A program made the position numbers and the translations under genes. This document shows positions 24,704 to 35,071 of a stretch of DNA of 64,000 nt, in pieces. The DNA comes from Pilaira anomala (Eukaryota > Mucoromycota > Mucoromycetes > Mucorales > Mucoraceae): positions 479,001 through 543,000 of the forward strand of contig JAIXMQ010000014.1 of NCBI GenBank assembly GCA_025716855.1, in the 5' to 3' direction. Each line of letters begins with the position of its first letter. The stretch's first letter is position 1. The notes below the pieces were generated by a model, which had not been told where the DNA came from, did not search any database, and saw nothing but the letters and a program-made list of their open reading frames with translations.

Positions 24704-25263
24704 ATGGCAGCCATCAAATCACTTATTGTATTTGCTATTATTTTTTTTCAGGTTGTCCAATCCTATTGTATTTATAACTTCTTGGAAGAAGGTGAATTTA
24801 CTGCTGAGCAAAGATATTCTCGTGTTATTTTACCCACACAGTAAATTCTCTTAATTAACATTAGTTTGAAAAAAAACATTAATCCATTCAATTGATTTTA
24901 GGAGATTCAAAAAGCGTGTAACACAAGGAGCAGCAGAATGTTGTCCTTATACCACTAAGGATTGTTCATTTCATCGTGTAAAAGGCGATATAGCTGTATT
25001 TTATGTATGTTTATCTCCTGTTTACTTCTGATATACGACATTCATATTTCTAATTTACTAATAATATATATACATTATAGATTACTTTTCATTGGCCTGG
25101 ACATAATTCAGAAAAATTCACTGTAAGATGTTTTACAGGTGGTGGTTTAAAAATTAAAGGTTCCGAAAAAGATTATCATGCTTATTGCACGGATGCAAAT
25201 GGTGTCGTAACAGAAGTTCCTTTTGTTCTTTCTCTTGAAAAAATACCAGATATAAAGTATTAA
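24704..25263 (+). CDS. Small secreted six-cysteine protein, copy 1
   Basis: Predicted 140-residue secreted protein; family unknown to me. Exons 24704-24840, 24902-25004 and 25081-25263. The N-terminus (MAAIKSLIVFAIIFFQVVQS) is a classical signal peptide with likely cleavage before YCIYN. The mature part has six Cys: one directly after the signal, a CC-x6-C group (ECCPYTTKDC), one in VRCFTGGGLKI, and one in HAYCTDANG. Three later copies share this pattern. An upstream in-frame ATG (24659) exists, but it lies only 16 bases after the TATA box and would place residues before the signal sequence, so 24704 is preferred. Function is not known; secretion and paralog diversity are compatible with an environment-facing or effector-like role, which is inference. 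Confidence 0.75.
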
Positions 25264-25923
25264 TTGATATGTGGGTAATCCAAACCAAAATACTGCTTAT
25301 GTATATCTTTTAAAAAGTCTAGAAATAATAAATTTATGATATATAAATGCTCAATGTAACCGATCTTGACAAAGCTTATGTTTAGCTGATATAATATCTT
25401 TACACAGAATAGATATAAAATATTAGTGAAAGGAATATAGATGTTGCTTACTAAATAAGACTGAATGGAATTTATATCTAGACCCTGCATCGTTATATAG
25501 CTACATCTTTATTCGTTCTCATCTTTAGTTATTTCCAGCTACATACATATTTTATTTATGGAATCCATGTAAGTTAAACAATAATGTGTATTTCATTTTC
25601 CCATTTAGATCAATGATCCTCATCAATTTGTAAACAGCTTATATAAGCCGAATTTTATGGTGTCATATATGGACATATGCTATAATAAATGCTTTTCTAT
25701 TAGTCCTTTCTAAATTATATTTTTGGCGACCACACATCATTTTTAACTTTCGATTTTACATTGGGTGTGATTTGACATTTTGAATAGTTACCGGCCTAAC
25801 AACATTAACCTAAAATGTAATTTTAGTGTAAGTTGTTACAACAAAATACATCATCGACTTTCTTTTTATTTTTCGGTAATTCCATTGATAATTAAATAAA
25901 AGATAACCCCATTTAAATAACAA
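25264..25923. other. Intergenic spacer in the secreted-protein array
   Basis: AT-rich 3' flank of copy 1 and 5' flank of copy 2. No other gene is seen. Confidence 0.6.
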
Positions 25924-25953
25924 GGGGACAAAGAAACTTATTGAATATAAATG
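25924..25953 (+). promoter_or_regulatory. Degenerate promoter block of pseudogene copy 2
   Basis: GGGGACAAAG followed after a similar gap by TATAAATG is recognisable as a decayed version of the GCGAACAAAAG plus TATAAATA pair found at the intact copies. Confidence 0.5.
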
Positions 25954-26025
25954 TAATACTAGATATTCAAAAATGATTTAAAGTAAAATAAAAAAGTGCT
26001 CGATTTCTTCATCAAAAGCTATATT

Positions 26026-26555
26026 ATGGTAGTCTCTAAACCACTTTTTTTAATTGCTGTAATATTTCTTTAAGGAGTTCATATTCCTATTGCTTCTATA
26101 ACCAGTTGAATTTTACTTCAATTCAAGTTCAACAAGATAACCAAATTATTCCATACGGACAGTAAGCTCTCTAATGTAATAATGCAGCTTTTAAAACAAT
26201 CAGAGTAACATTTTGTATAACTTGCATACCGTCGGTTTATGAAGAGCATTCCAATAGGAGAATCAGAATGTCGTCCTTTCACCGCAACGGATTGTTCTCC
26301 TCGTAATGTGAACGACGATTTTGCTTATTTTTGGGCACGTATTTCTTATTTTATTTTATAACATTATATCTTTGAACAAACAATATTGAATATACGCTTT
26401 TAGATATTTTTTTACTGGCCTGAATACTTAAGAAGGTATAGAATTAAATGTAACACGGGTGGCGCTATAACTGTTTATGGTTTCGAAGAGGATTATTATT
26501 CTGTTGTAAGTACGTAAATGGTCACGAAGTAACATTTCTAATTACTCGCAGCTAG
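26026..26555 (+). pseudogene. Decayed copy 2 of the small secreted protein family
   Basis: The layout matches the intact copies: signal-peptide exon from ATG at 26026, middle exon around ESECRPFTATDCSP, and last exon with KCNTGGAITVYGFEEDYY. It is disrupted by an in-frame TAA at codon 16 (26071-26073), a two-base frameshift shortly after, loss of the AG acceptor before the second exon, replacement of the second Cys of the CC pair by Arg, and a one-base frameshift near 26507. With five independent lesions it is very unlikely to make a functional product. Confidence 0.75.
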
Positions 26556-27665
26556 AAATATTGAGGTCTGTCAGAATCAGAAAATAGTATAAATACAAAA
26601 TAAATTATTATTCATATGGCATTTTTTTTTAAACAGTGGATACATAATATACCTGGAAAACAGACTGTTTACGTTGAGAAATGTTCTATAAATATCTAAA
26701 ATTATTGTAATGTAATACAAATTTAGTCAAATAACTAAATCTCTTTAGTATATCTATGAGGCTACTTGGCAAGTTAAGACATAGACATACTTTTTTTTTT
26801 ATTGGCAACATTAAGCACTTGACAAATATAGCTTTTATTATTCCTCATTTCTTACAATAACTTTCTTCGGATTATTTATGTCTATACTACAAGTTTCTCT
26901 TTGACCCGACTTCATGAAAACAAAGAAATCTTAAAGGGATTCCAACTAAATGGATGATCCTTGGCTACTACAAAAAAAAAAAGTAAGACTTTAATTATTT
27001 TTTTTTTGGAGTGTAGCGCTTATGGTTGCACTTCTTTCTTTCTTTTTTTATTGGTATTGGTATAGGTATGTTTAACAGTTTTTGTATTTTTAAATCTACA
27101 ATTAAATACTAGAAAAGATATTTTGATAAGTACACGGATAAAAAAATTAAAAAAGATCTATTACAAGACCTATTGTATATATACTCACTCCTTGTCCTCT
27201 TTCGTATGGATGAATATTTTATTCATTTTATGATACTCGAGATAGTTAGAAAATAGTATATACATATTTCATTATTATACCTCTAGTATAATGACACTCA
27301 GTTTAATGTAAACATCAGCTTATATGTATTAATAGTTAAAAATTGTAACATGTATGTCCACACCAGGTCGTCAATAAACACCATTCCATGAGCTAATTTG
27401 CTAGAGATGATGTAAGTCTGATTTAATATAAAATCAGACAACAGATAATATTTAGAATTATTTATCATGCAATGTTTAAGCTTTGCCTCTATTAACTACT
27501 GTTTCTATATGTCAATATTGGATTCAAAGCGGTATATTGAAAGAATTTGAAATATATAACTGCAGCTACTCGTTGCAAGGAGTATTGTTCATTTTCAACA
27601 CTTTTACATATATTATTCGGTTATTGGATAGTATGTGGATTTGATTAGTATATTTGCTTAAAATA
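26556..27665. other. Intergenic spacer in the secreted-protein array
   Basis: No gene is recognised. The stretch is AT-rich, with short A and T runs near 26969-27009. Confidence 0.6.
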
Positions 27666-27696
27666 GCGAACAAAAGGCAATTATCGAGTATAAATA
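27666..27696 (+). promoter_or_regulatory. Shared upstream element and TATA box, secreted protein copy 3
   Basis: GCGAACAAAAGG at 27666-27677 and TATAAATA at 27689-27696, 23 bases start to start, as in copy 4. Confidence 0.72.
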
Positions 27697-27754
27697 GCAC
27701 AAGATGCTAATATGGTGTAAAAAACAAGCCTACTCCTTCGCCACAAACTATATT

Positions 27755-28286
27755 ATGGTAGCTATCAGTTCACTTATTGTATTTGCATACATCCTGGTTC
27801 AAGGTGTTCAGTCTTTTTGTATTTACAACAAGGTTATATCAACAATTTATATTGTACAAGATACAAAAGATTATTCTAAAACCCCACGGTAAAACCTCCT
27901 GTAAATACAATAAATCAACTAGACATGTTATTTAACTCATCAGATATCTGTAGTGTATTTAAAAAGACTATTCCAGCGGGAGCGAATGAGTGCTGTCACT
28001 ATACTAATAAAGATTGTTCTCCCAATGGCAAAGTCGACGATATAATTACTTTTACCGTATGTATATATCTTATTTAATCCTTTTATATATGATAACTATT
28101 CCTATAATTGACACAATAATATATACACTATAGTTAAGATATGTAGATTTACATCCCCGTGTAAAATCTAGATTTATGTTGGTTTGCACTACGGGCGGTG
28201 GTTTGACTCTTTATGGTACTCAGGAAGACCATTATTATGTCTGTAAGCATGCTAATGGCACTAAAGAGATAGATAAACCTTTTTAA
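27755..28286 (+). CDS. Small secreted six-cysteine protein, copy 3
   Basis: Intact 129-residue paralog of copy 1. Exons 27755-27888, 27954-28056 and 28134-28286; the middle exon is again 103 bases. The signal peptide starts MVAISSLIVFAYILVQGVQS and is followed by FCIYN. The six-Cys pattern is kept: FCIYN, ECCHYTNKDC, LVCTTGGGLTLYG, YYVCKHANG. The region between the first Cys and the CC pair differs strongly from copies 1 and 4, while signal and Cys framework are stable, as is common in secreted families under diversification. An in-frame ATG at 27704 would lengthen the N-terminus by 17 residues but lies within ten bases of the TATA box. Confidence 0.75.
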
Positions 28287-29047
28287 GGAAACATTTAAGA
28301 TTTATCATCAAATAAGTTAATTTCTATATAAATCAAAACATAAATACCAAATATCCATACCTCAAAAATCTTAAAAGCACATACACTAGAACTTTATATT
28401 ATTGAAGAAATAGTTGTATCTATACACGAAATAAAGCTACATTATCTAGCTTTGAATATAGTTAATAATAACGTAGCTAAACATAAGACGTTTTCTTTTT
28501 GATTGATATCGCCAAATATTTGACAATGCAATGCTCATCGTTCGTTTTTGACTTATTGGCAAAAAATTCCTCAAATTATGTATAATTTTAGTTAATGCAG
28601 TTTTTTTTTTCTTTCAAATTGAATAATAATCGACGATAAAGCAAAAAGGCTCATCTTCCTACTCTTTTGAAACAAAGCGCCAAGCTTGGTCAGAGTAACT
28701 AATAAAATAACAATATTCTACGTTTTGATGCTCTGAATGGTTGGGTCCAGGTTTGTTCTCACTTGCTTCTGGTTTGTTTTGAGATATAAGAGATAATAAA
28801 TATTAAAATAATTTTTCTGGGTATCATTACTGTACTTGCATTAATATATTTAGTGTTGCAGTGGACAAGCATTGAGTGTTGATTTATTTCTTTTGTTATT
28901 GTAAATTAAGTGGTTCATTATGATAAAACAATAATATGAGGAGCGATAATATTTGTTGTTATATAACAGCAACAGCAATAATAATACGTAATCAGGACTT
29001 CTGTTTAATTATTAGGTAGATAACTAATGACCTGTCAACCTAAACTA
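28287..29047. other. Intergenic spacer in the secreted-protein array
   Basis: AT-rich DNA without a recognisable gene; it ends at the promoter block of copy 4. Confidence 0.6.
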
Positions 29048-29078
29048 GCGAACAAAAGACAACTACAGTGTATAAATA
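29048..29078 (+). promoter_or_regulatory. Shared upstream element and TATA box, secreted protein copy 4
   Basis: GCGAACAAAAG at 29048-29058 and TATAAATA at 29071-29078, with the same 23-base spacing as copy 3. Confidence 0.72.
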
Positions 29079-29149
29079 ACTAATGAAAAATAGAGAATAA
29101 CTCAACGCTTAAAAAAAATTAATCTCAATTTTACTACTGTATATTTATC

Positions 29150-29708
29150 ATGGTAATCCTCAAATCACTTATTTTATCCGCTTTTTTCTTTTTTCAAGTC
29201 GCTCAATCTTTTTGTATCTATAATGAGTTGACTGATGGCTCTATTCAAGTTATACAAGAGTCATTAGGTCTAATGTCACAAACGTAAACCTCTTCGTATA
29301 AAAATTTAGCTCGCTGCATTATATTTTATATTTAATATTTAACTTAAATCTATATATAGGTCATTCAAAAAAGTTATAGGACCAGGTTTATCAGAATGTT
29401 GTTCTTATACCAATAGAGAATGTTCTCGTTATCGTAAAAACGACACTGTAACTACCTTCAATGTATGTATCTTTTATCTTATTCTTCTAAATATATAATA
29501 TATTTATTACTTACATACCTTCATATGCACTACATTGCAGCTTGTATTTATATGGGCTGATCATCAAACAACCGGTTACACGGTAAGATGTACTACAGGT
29601 GGTGGTCTGGTTATCCATGGCAACGAAGAAAACCAGTTTGCTCTTTGTCAAGATGCATTTGGTGTCAAAACAGATGTTTCTATTATTCCTATTGATAAAA
29701 TATTTTAA
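29150..29708 (+). CDS. Small secreted six-cysteine protein, copy 4
   Basis: Intact 134-residue paralog. Exons 29150-29283, 29360-29462 and 29541-29708; middle exon 103 bases. The signal peptide begins MVILKSLILSAFFFFQVAQS, with FCIYN next. Six Cys are at conserved positions: FCIYN, ECCSYTNREC, VRCTTGGGLVIHG, FALCQDAFG. The C-terminal exon resembles copy 1 most (a W-x3-H block before the VRC segment and an extended tail). Nothing identifies a catalytic activity. Confidence 0.75.
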
Positions 29709-30855
29709 TCCAATAAACTATAATTGACTATCGATAATACTTTAAAAATGTAGAAGCATATGGATCAATGTGTAAGTTTCATTTTGAAAAAAAGTTCTCA
29801 TAAATAACTAGTTATGTATCATAATAATTAGACTTTAAATATATTATGCTATGAGAGTTCTTTCTTTCCGACATATTATTATTGAATCCAAAAAAAACCT
29901 TCAATATTTCTTGTCCCCATTTTAACTAATTGTGCTGTATTCATCAAGTATGTTTGAAACACCTTTTTTCTCAATTTATAAAAATAATACGATCTAAGCA
30001 TCATAAAGAAAAATATATCATAATTCGCTTCGAGCTCAACAAAAAGACTTTATCGTATTTGCGTCATCTCTACTTAAAAATATAAGTAGGTCAGGGCTAT
30101 AAACTAAATATTATAATAAAAACCTGACATATCTTCATAATAATATACATGCTCAATATTGTATATTATTATCAATATCTTGAACCAAAGGAAATAAGGT
30201 ATATTTACTGGTAATTGTCTCGACACAAGCTTAGCTACCTTGAGTTAGGGTAAGAACGGCCATCATTGGAAAAATGCATTATTTATCTATCAATACTAAA
30301 TAGTAATATTATATAACCTGAGCAACTAAATAAAAATTAAAAAGAATAACGTTGTTGGAATAAAGATTATCCCAACAACTGTCAATTCTATTCTGAAACT
30401 GGGAAAACATGATACCCATCAAAGAATAAGATTGATCAGGTCGTATGATAGAAAAATAATTATGTCAATTTAAAAGTGTAACAACAGGATCCAGACTAAT
30501 AGCAACAATGTAAATAATTACGAGGTTCTCTTTAATCAGGGACTACATAAGTTGCTATCCAGTCGAGTAGATAAGATCCACGATTAAATATGGTCAATTC
30601 GAAAGAGTAGAACGTACTTATTTAAAAGCAGAAGAGTTGGGTATATATTCATTTAAACCCATCAAAAAGATGGTCCTTATTCAAACACACCTCACAGGAT
30701 ATTCAAGATATAAAAAATGATTATTATTTTAGTTTAGAAGAGTTCTTTCAATTTTATTTGACTTAGTAAATGGACCCTAAGTCTTTTCTCATTAATTACT
30801 GATTGTCCACAGACTTTATTGTTTAAAGTGTTACGCCTGTATCCATCTTTCCCCA

Positions 30856-30887
<32 letters not shown>

Positions 30888-31544
30888 GTTAAATATGTAC
30901 TTCCTTTAGTGCTAGTTTTGGTATTGACTATGTTTAATTGTTTCGAAACCTTCAAACATCTTTGAAGGTATTCTGAAATTAATTTTGAAGTAATATAATA
31001 ATCTTAAAAATAATTTTTTCCTGGCTATATACAATGTACTTACGACTGACGAGTTTCTAAAAAATTGTATTGCTGTTGCCCTTTATGTAGTAAGAAGACA
31101 TTTAATTGATATACATTTATCGTATTTAGGTTTACTTTTCAAAAATTGAAGCGTTTGATAAATAAATATATATACATATAAATGTTTGAAATAACAAAGT
31201 TTTTTACATAGCTCAATATAATATTACTACCATTTTTATTTTCGTCTTTGACTTGTAATTATAAACCCGAAGTATACCTTATGAAGTCAGTAGAGTTAAC
31301 TGGTAGTGTATCACAATTTGATAATTAAATGTTCTTCACCCAAAACAAAAATCAGAAGCTTTTTTACTAGTTAAAAATCGTAAAGAGGTTGATTCTTATC
31401 AAACACCTGGATATTCAGAACCTAAAGTGACGTCCATTTTACTTTTTAATTAAAATTAAAAATTACTATCTTTTTGGTGAATTCTTCGGCACAAAAAAAA
31501 GAGATTTGTGACGCACTTTTGGTCTTTGGAGTTCCTGACTGTGG
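29709..31544. other. Gene-poor AT-rich region
   Basis: No coding region is supported. It contains a T run at 30860-30886 and a short hairpin, CCTTCAAA...TTTGAAGG, near 30945-30967. A faint protein-like plus-strand stretch around 31360-31430 has no start and is not called. Confidence 0.5.
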
Positions 31545-31752
31545 TGTGTAGATGAGTTTATGTGGAGCCTTTTGAGCTTCAGTCATTAACCAAAGGCTTC
31601 GTAGAGCTAATATTGTACTTATACTTTATCAACCGCATCAGCTCAAGTTTGTTTATAGATAAAAACAAATATTTTGCTAATTTGTTTTTGCAGTGAATTA
31701 AAGATATAATAATAATAATATAATGTCCATTGTATGGTTAAGGTAAATAATA
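31545..31752 (+). repeat. Left terminal inverted repeat arm
   Basis: Pairs with 32546-32752. Most differences between the arms are G/A or C/T transitions. Confidence 0.85.
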
Positions 31753-32545
31753 CGGATATCGAAGGAGGAATTAGAGGTACTCATAAGTCTTCTGATTAGA
31801 GAGTTTTAGCAGTCCGAGTCGTTCTTTTGTGGGGTAGTGTCAGTAGTGCAGCGGGTTTGTAAAAACAATAATCAAGCTTTGTGGATTCTATTTTCCAACG
31901 AGTATGCTCTATCTTGGTGAGTTCTGTCTCCTTCTCTTCCGTTCTCGTTTACGAGACGTTTGTGCAGTTTAATCATGGGTGTAATGGCACGTGAACCATA
32001 CGGATATCGAAGGAAAAGTTGGATTGATGGCTCTCATCACCTTGGTAGATGTCATCTCTAAGAAAAATATTGATTGTTGTGTTGTTGTACTTATCCAATG
32101 CATCCTTAATCTTTTTTTTTATACGTTTGTATATTTATTTATTTAGATATCCGTATGTACATATAGGTATATAGATATATATATATCTGCATATGTATTG
32201 TCATATTATAGACAGTGTTACAATATGTATGTTAAGATATTTCAGTTAGTGGACCTCTTCGTGGTTAGTCTTGTGGTTAGTCTTAGGAAACTTTTTCTTT
32301 CCAGATTGTAAAGGCTAAAGCATTAGTATCTTTTTTTAAGTAATTATAGTAATAAAAAAAAGGTAGTTAATGAACAGAAAGTCTAAATTAAACCTAATTT
32401 CCTTTGATATTGTTGTGGTATATACATAAATAAAACCATTCTTTTTTGTTAAAGTGTCTTGTCTTTATGTACCAACCAATAAGTTTCCCTCAAGATTGCC
32501 CACAAGATTACACCATGTTTTACAGCTATACTTTTTTTTTGTATT

Positions 32546-32752
32546 TATTATTTACCTTAACCATACAATAGACTTTTATTATTATTATTATATCTTTAAT
32601 TCATTGCAAAAAACAATTAGCAAAATATTTGTTTTTATTTATAACTAAACTTGAACTGATACGGTTGATAAAGTATAAGTACAATATTAGCTCTATGAAG
32701 CTTTTGGTTAATTCCTGAAGCTCAAAAGGCACCACATAAACTCATCTACACA
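32546..32752 (-). repeat. Right terminal inverted repeat arm
   Basis: Reverse complement of the left arm with about 17 differences in 207 bases. Confidence 0.85.
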
Positions 32753-33123
32753 GTGATGCCGCATCTTTTTTTGTTGATATATTTATACCTTGTAAATAAA
32801 AAGAAATTCTGAAATTTGATTGGTAAATAAAACGAGACAAAAATTCATACTTAATGTTGGGGTGAGATCGATTTAAGAAGGTAGAGCGGTACTGAACAGA
32901 ACCTGGGGATAGTGATCTAGTTAAGCTCTTAAAAATAATAAAGAAAAAGTTGACAAAGTTTTATTTGTCGAATTAAAGCAGCGTGTTAATCAAGTTGTGA
33001 AATCTTCTCTGATAGGATCTTGTTTCAATATTCTACGTTAACTTAAAACTAAAGCTACACGTTAAAGATATAAAAAGAAATAACTACAGAAAGGATAAAG
33101 ATGACAGAAAAAGAGAGTTGTTA

Positions 33124-33267
33124 TTATTTATAGAGACGATATTGATAAGCCGACAGAGTGGTACCAGCTTCACCACAATAATTTATTTCTGGCTGTCGTA
33201 AAATATCAAGTATTTCAAAATGTAACGTTCTTCTTCCTCTTGTGGATAGCTTGTTTACAATCATATT
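33124..33267 (-). other. Protein-like coding fragment, unknown
   Basis: A minus-strand frame ending at TAA (33124-33126) reads RRTLHFEILDILRQPEINYC then GEAGTTLSAYQYRLYK, with non-repetitive, protein-like composition unlike the surrounding AT-rich DNA. A possible ATG lies at 33267. No upstream exon was found. It could be the last exon of a missing gene or a transposon relic. Confidence 0.3.
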
Positions 33268-33269
33268 TA

Positions 33270-33927
33270 TTACTGGAAAGCAATTGTTTGTATTTAACTT
33301 GAAATATTGGACGTGGTATATACATATATTCATTAAAGTCTATCAAATTAAGCTCAGATTCCATCTTCAAAAGTATTTATTTATGTATTTCAGCTACCAA
33401 ACCTTACAAATGCCAATCAAACGAAAAGCAGTCTCAAAACCTAAAAAATGATCAGGCTTTTGGTTCGATAAACATGAAAGAAACGCGTCTAAAACAAATG
33501 ATGAAACCCTGTCATTTTGTAAAGTTGACACTCAATGACTGAAGAATTAATTATGAAATGATTTTGTGTAACCACACTGTATGATACCTCAAATCGGGGT
33601 GAACGTTTTTGTCTTTTTGAGAAACTTTCTTTTTGCTAAACTTTATTACTAAAGTCTCGGAAAAAAGACTGCAGTAAGTCCTCAGTAGTTTTATACCAAC
33701 ATTATCTATACTACAAACAAGACCCCAAATAAGTATTCCTTTTGATAGCCTCCATTTTCATAATCTAACCCAGGTGAAATCACTGTAAAATGCTTATAGT
33801 GATGAACAAAATAAATGCTTTAAACGTGTTTCTCTCCCAACATATTTCCTATTTCTCTAATAACAATGTAGTTTGTATTATATATGTATGTAAAATGTTG
33901 ACGAACTAAGTAACTGTAATAATATTT
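33270..33927. other. Intergenic region
   Basis: No gene is supported. A short open stretch after an AG at about 33394 ends in a Lys-rich tail (PIKRKAVSKPKK) but is too short to call. Confidence 0.4.
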
Positions 33928-34247
33928 TTAAACTCTTTTGCATTCCATATAAGTTTCTGTAGGGTCCATAGGTAATGCACAGAAAAAGCCCAGCTTTTGC
34001 ATTTCAGAGAACATTTGGGTATCTAAGATATATACCAGTCAATATACCACGACCTTTCACATCCTTTTTTTTATTATTATCACTTACATTCCAAATTAAG
34101 CTTGACACATTCTCTTTGACCGCTTGATCCATCACGACAGAGTGTTTGTTCCTTTTGATCGATTCTATATTCCTTACCAGGAGCAGTTTTCACAAAGTTT
34201 TCAAGACGTGTAAATTCCTTGTTAGTTTCGTTTTCAGTATTAGACAT
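33928..34247 (-). CDS. Small uncharacterised protein, 84 residues
   Basis: Two exons, 34247-34088 and 34022-33928, joined by a 65-base intron with GTAAGT donor and TTAG acceptor; together 85 codons. The product starts MSNTENETNKEFTRLENFVK, is hydrophilic, lacks a signal peptide or membrane segment, and has four Cys (TLCRD, RECVK, FFCALP, MECKR). The even Cys spacing suggests a small disulfide-linked or metal-binding fold, for example a twin-Cys intermembrane-space protein, but the exact CX9C spacing is not met. I do not recognise it. The clean splice and coding-like composition support a real gene. Confidence 0.6.
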
Positions 34248-35071
34248 CTACATAATATCATTAGAATTTGCCGATTCATTAATATTTGTGCATATTGATA
34301 GTGAACTTACGTTGGTATTAATTATATATAAGTGTAAGGAAAAGAAAGTGATAGAAAATTTTAAACATAATGACTTTATGTGCGGTATTACAACCACCCC
34401 AGGATGTTTTGATTACGTCAGTGTGCACAGTTTTTGGATTACCGAATGTATTCTATTGATTGGTCCCAGATTATAATAGCATCATATTTGACTAACCAGA
34501 GAAAGTTAGTTACTTTTGTTTGATAGACATAAAGGTGCCGTAACTAAATGGTTTATCTCCATATGAACATATACAAATAACTTTTTTTTTCCGAATGATA
34601 TCAATTTAAATACGGTTATTTTTTTTCTCTTTTTTTTTTTCAAAATAATATAAATATGTACATTCTACTTTTGTATCTGTTATTTGTTTCATATGTAGAC
34701 TTTATTAAGTGACAGTTTGCGAGGAGAGAAATAATACTAAAAAGTAACTATGTGTTTATGGTAAATATAATCAGTGATAATTGTGTTACCTTATTATTTT
34801 GATTAGAGGATTTCCTCAGCCCTAATAAACTCAAGAGCGGCAGAAAATTTACAACGAAGAGAATAAAAAGAGTTTCATTGAGTCATATATCTCTACTACA
34901 TAATAAGTCATTGATCTGATATAAAAAATAGTTCTTAATTATTTTAAATCCATGATGCCATTACGATATTATCTTTTGGATACGTTTACATATCAAAAAT
35001 TTATTTGTGATGATCTAAAAAAAAAAGGGACTCGATGTAGGTAAAATAACAACGAAGCAAGTTATATTTAT
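34248..35071. other. Intergenic region
   Basis: AT-rich, with no gene recognised. It includes the promoter side of the 84-residue gene and the 3' flank of the methyltransferase gene. Confidence 0.6.

Larger units (their letters stand above)
31545..32752. mobile_element. Non-autonomous element with 207-bp terminal inverted repeats
   Basis: The left arm (31545-31752) and the reverse complement of the right arm (32546-32752) align along their whole length at roughly 92 percent identity by eye, both starting TGTGTAGATGAG and ending GGTTAAGGTAAATAATA. The interior of about 790 bases has no open frame of note and holds repeated ACGGATATCGAAGGA blocks (31752 and 31999) and an inverted partial copy (AGATATCCGT) near 32144. 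Long TIRs and a non-coding core fit a foldback or large MITE-type DNA transposon. No convincing target-site duplication is visible, so the superfamily is open. Confidence 0.8.
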
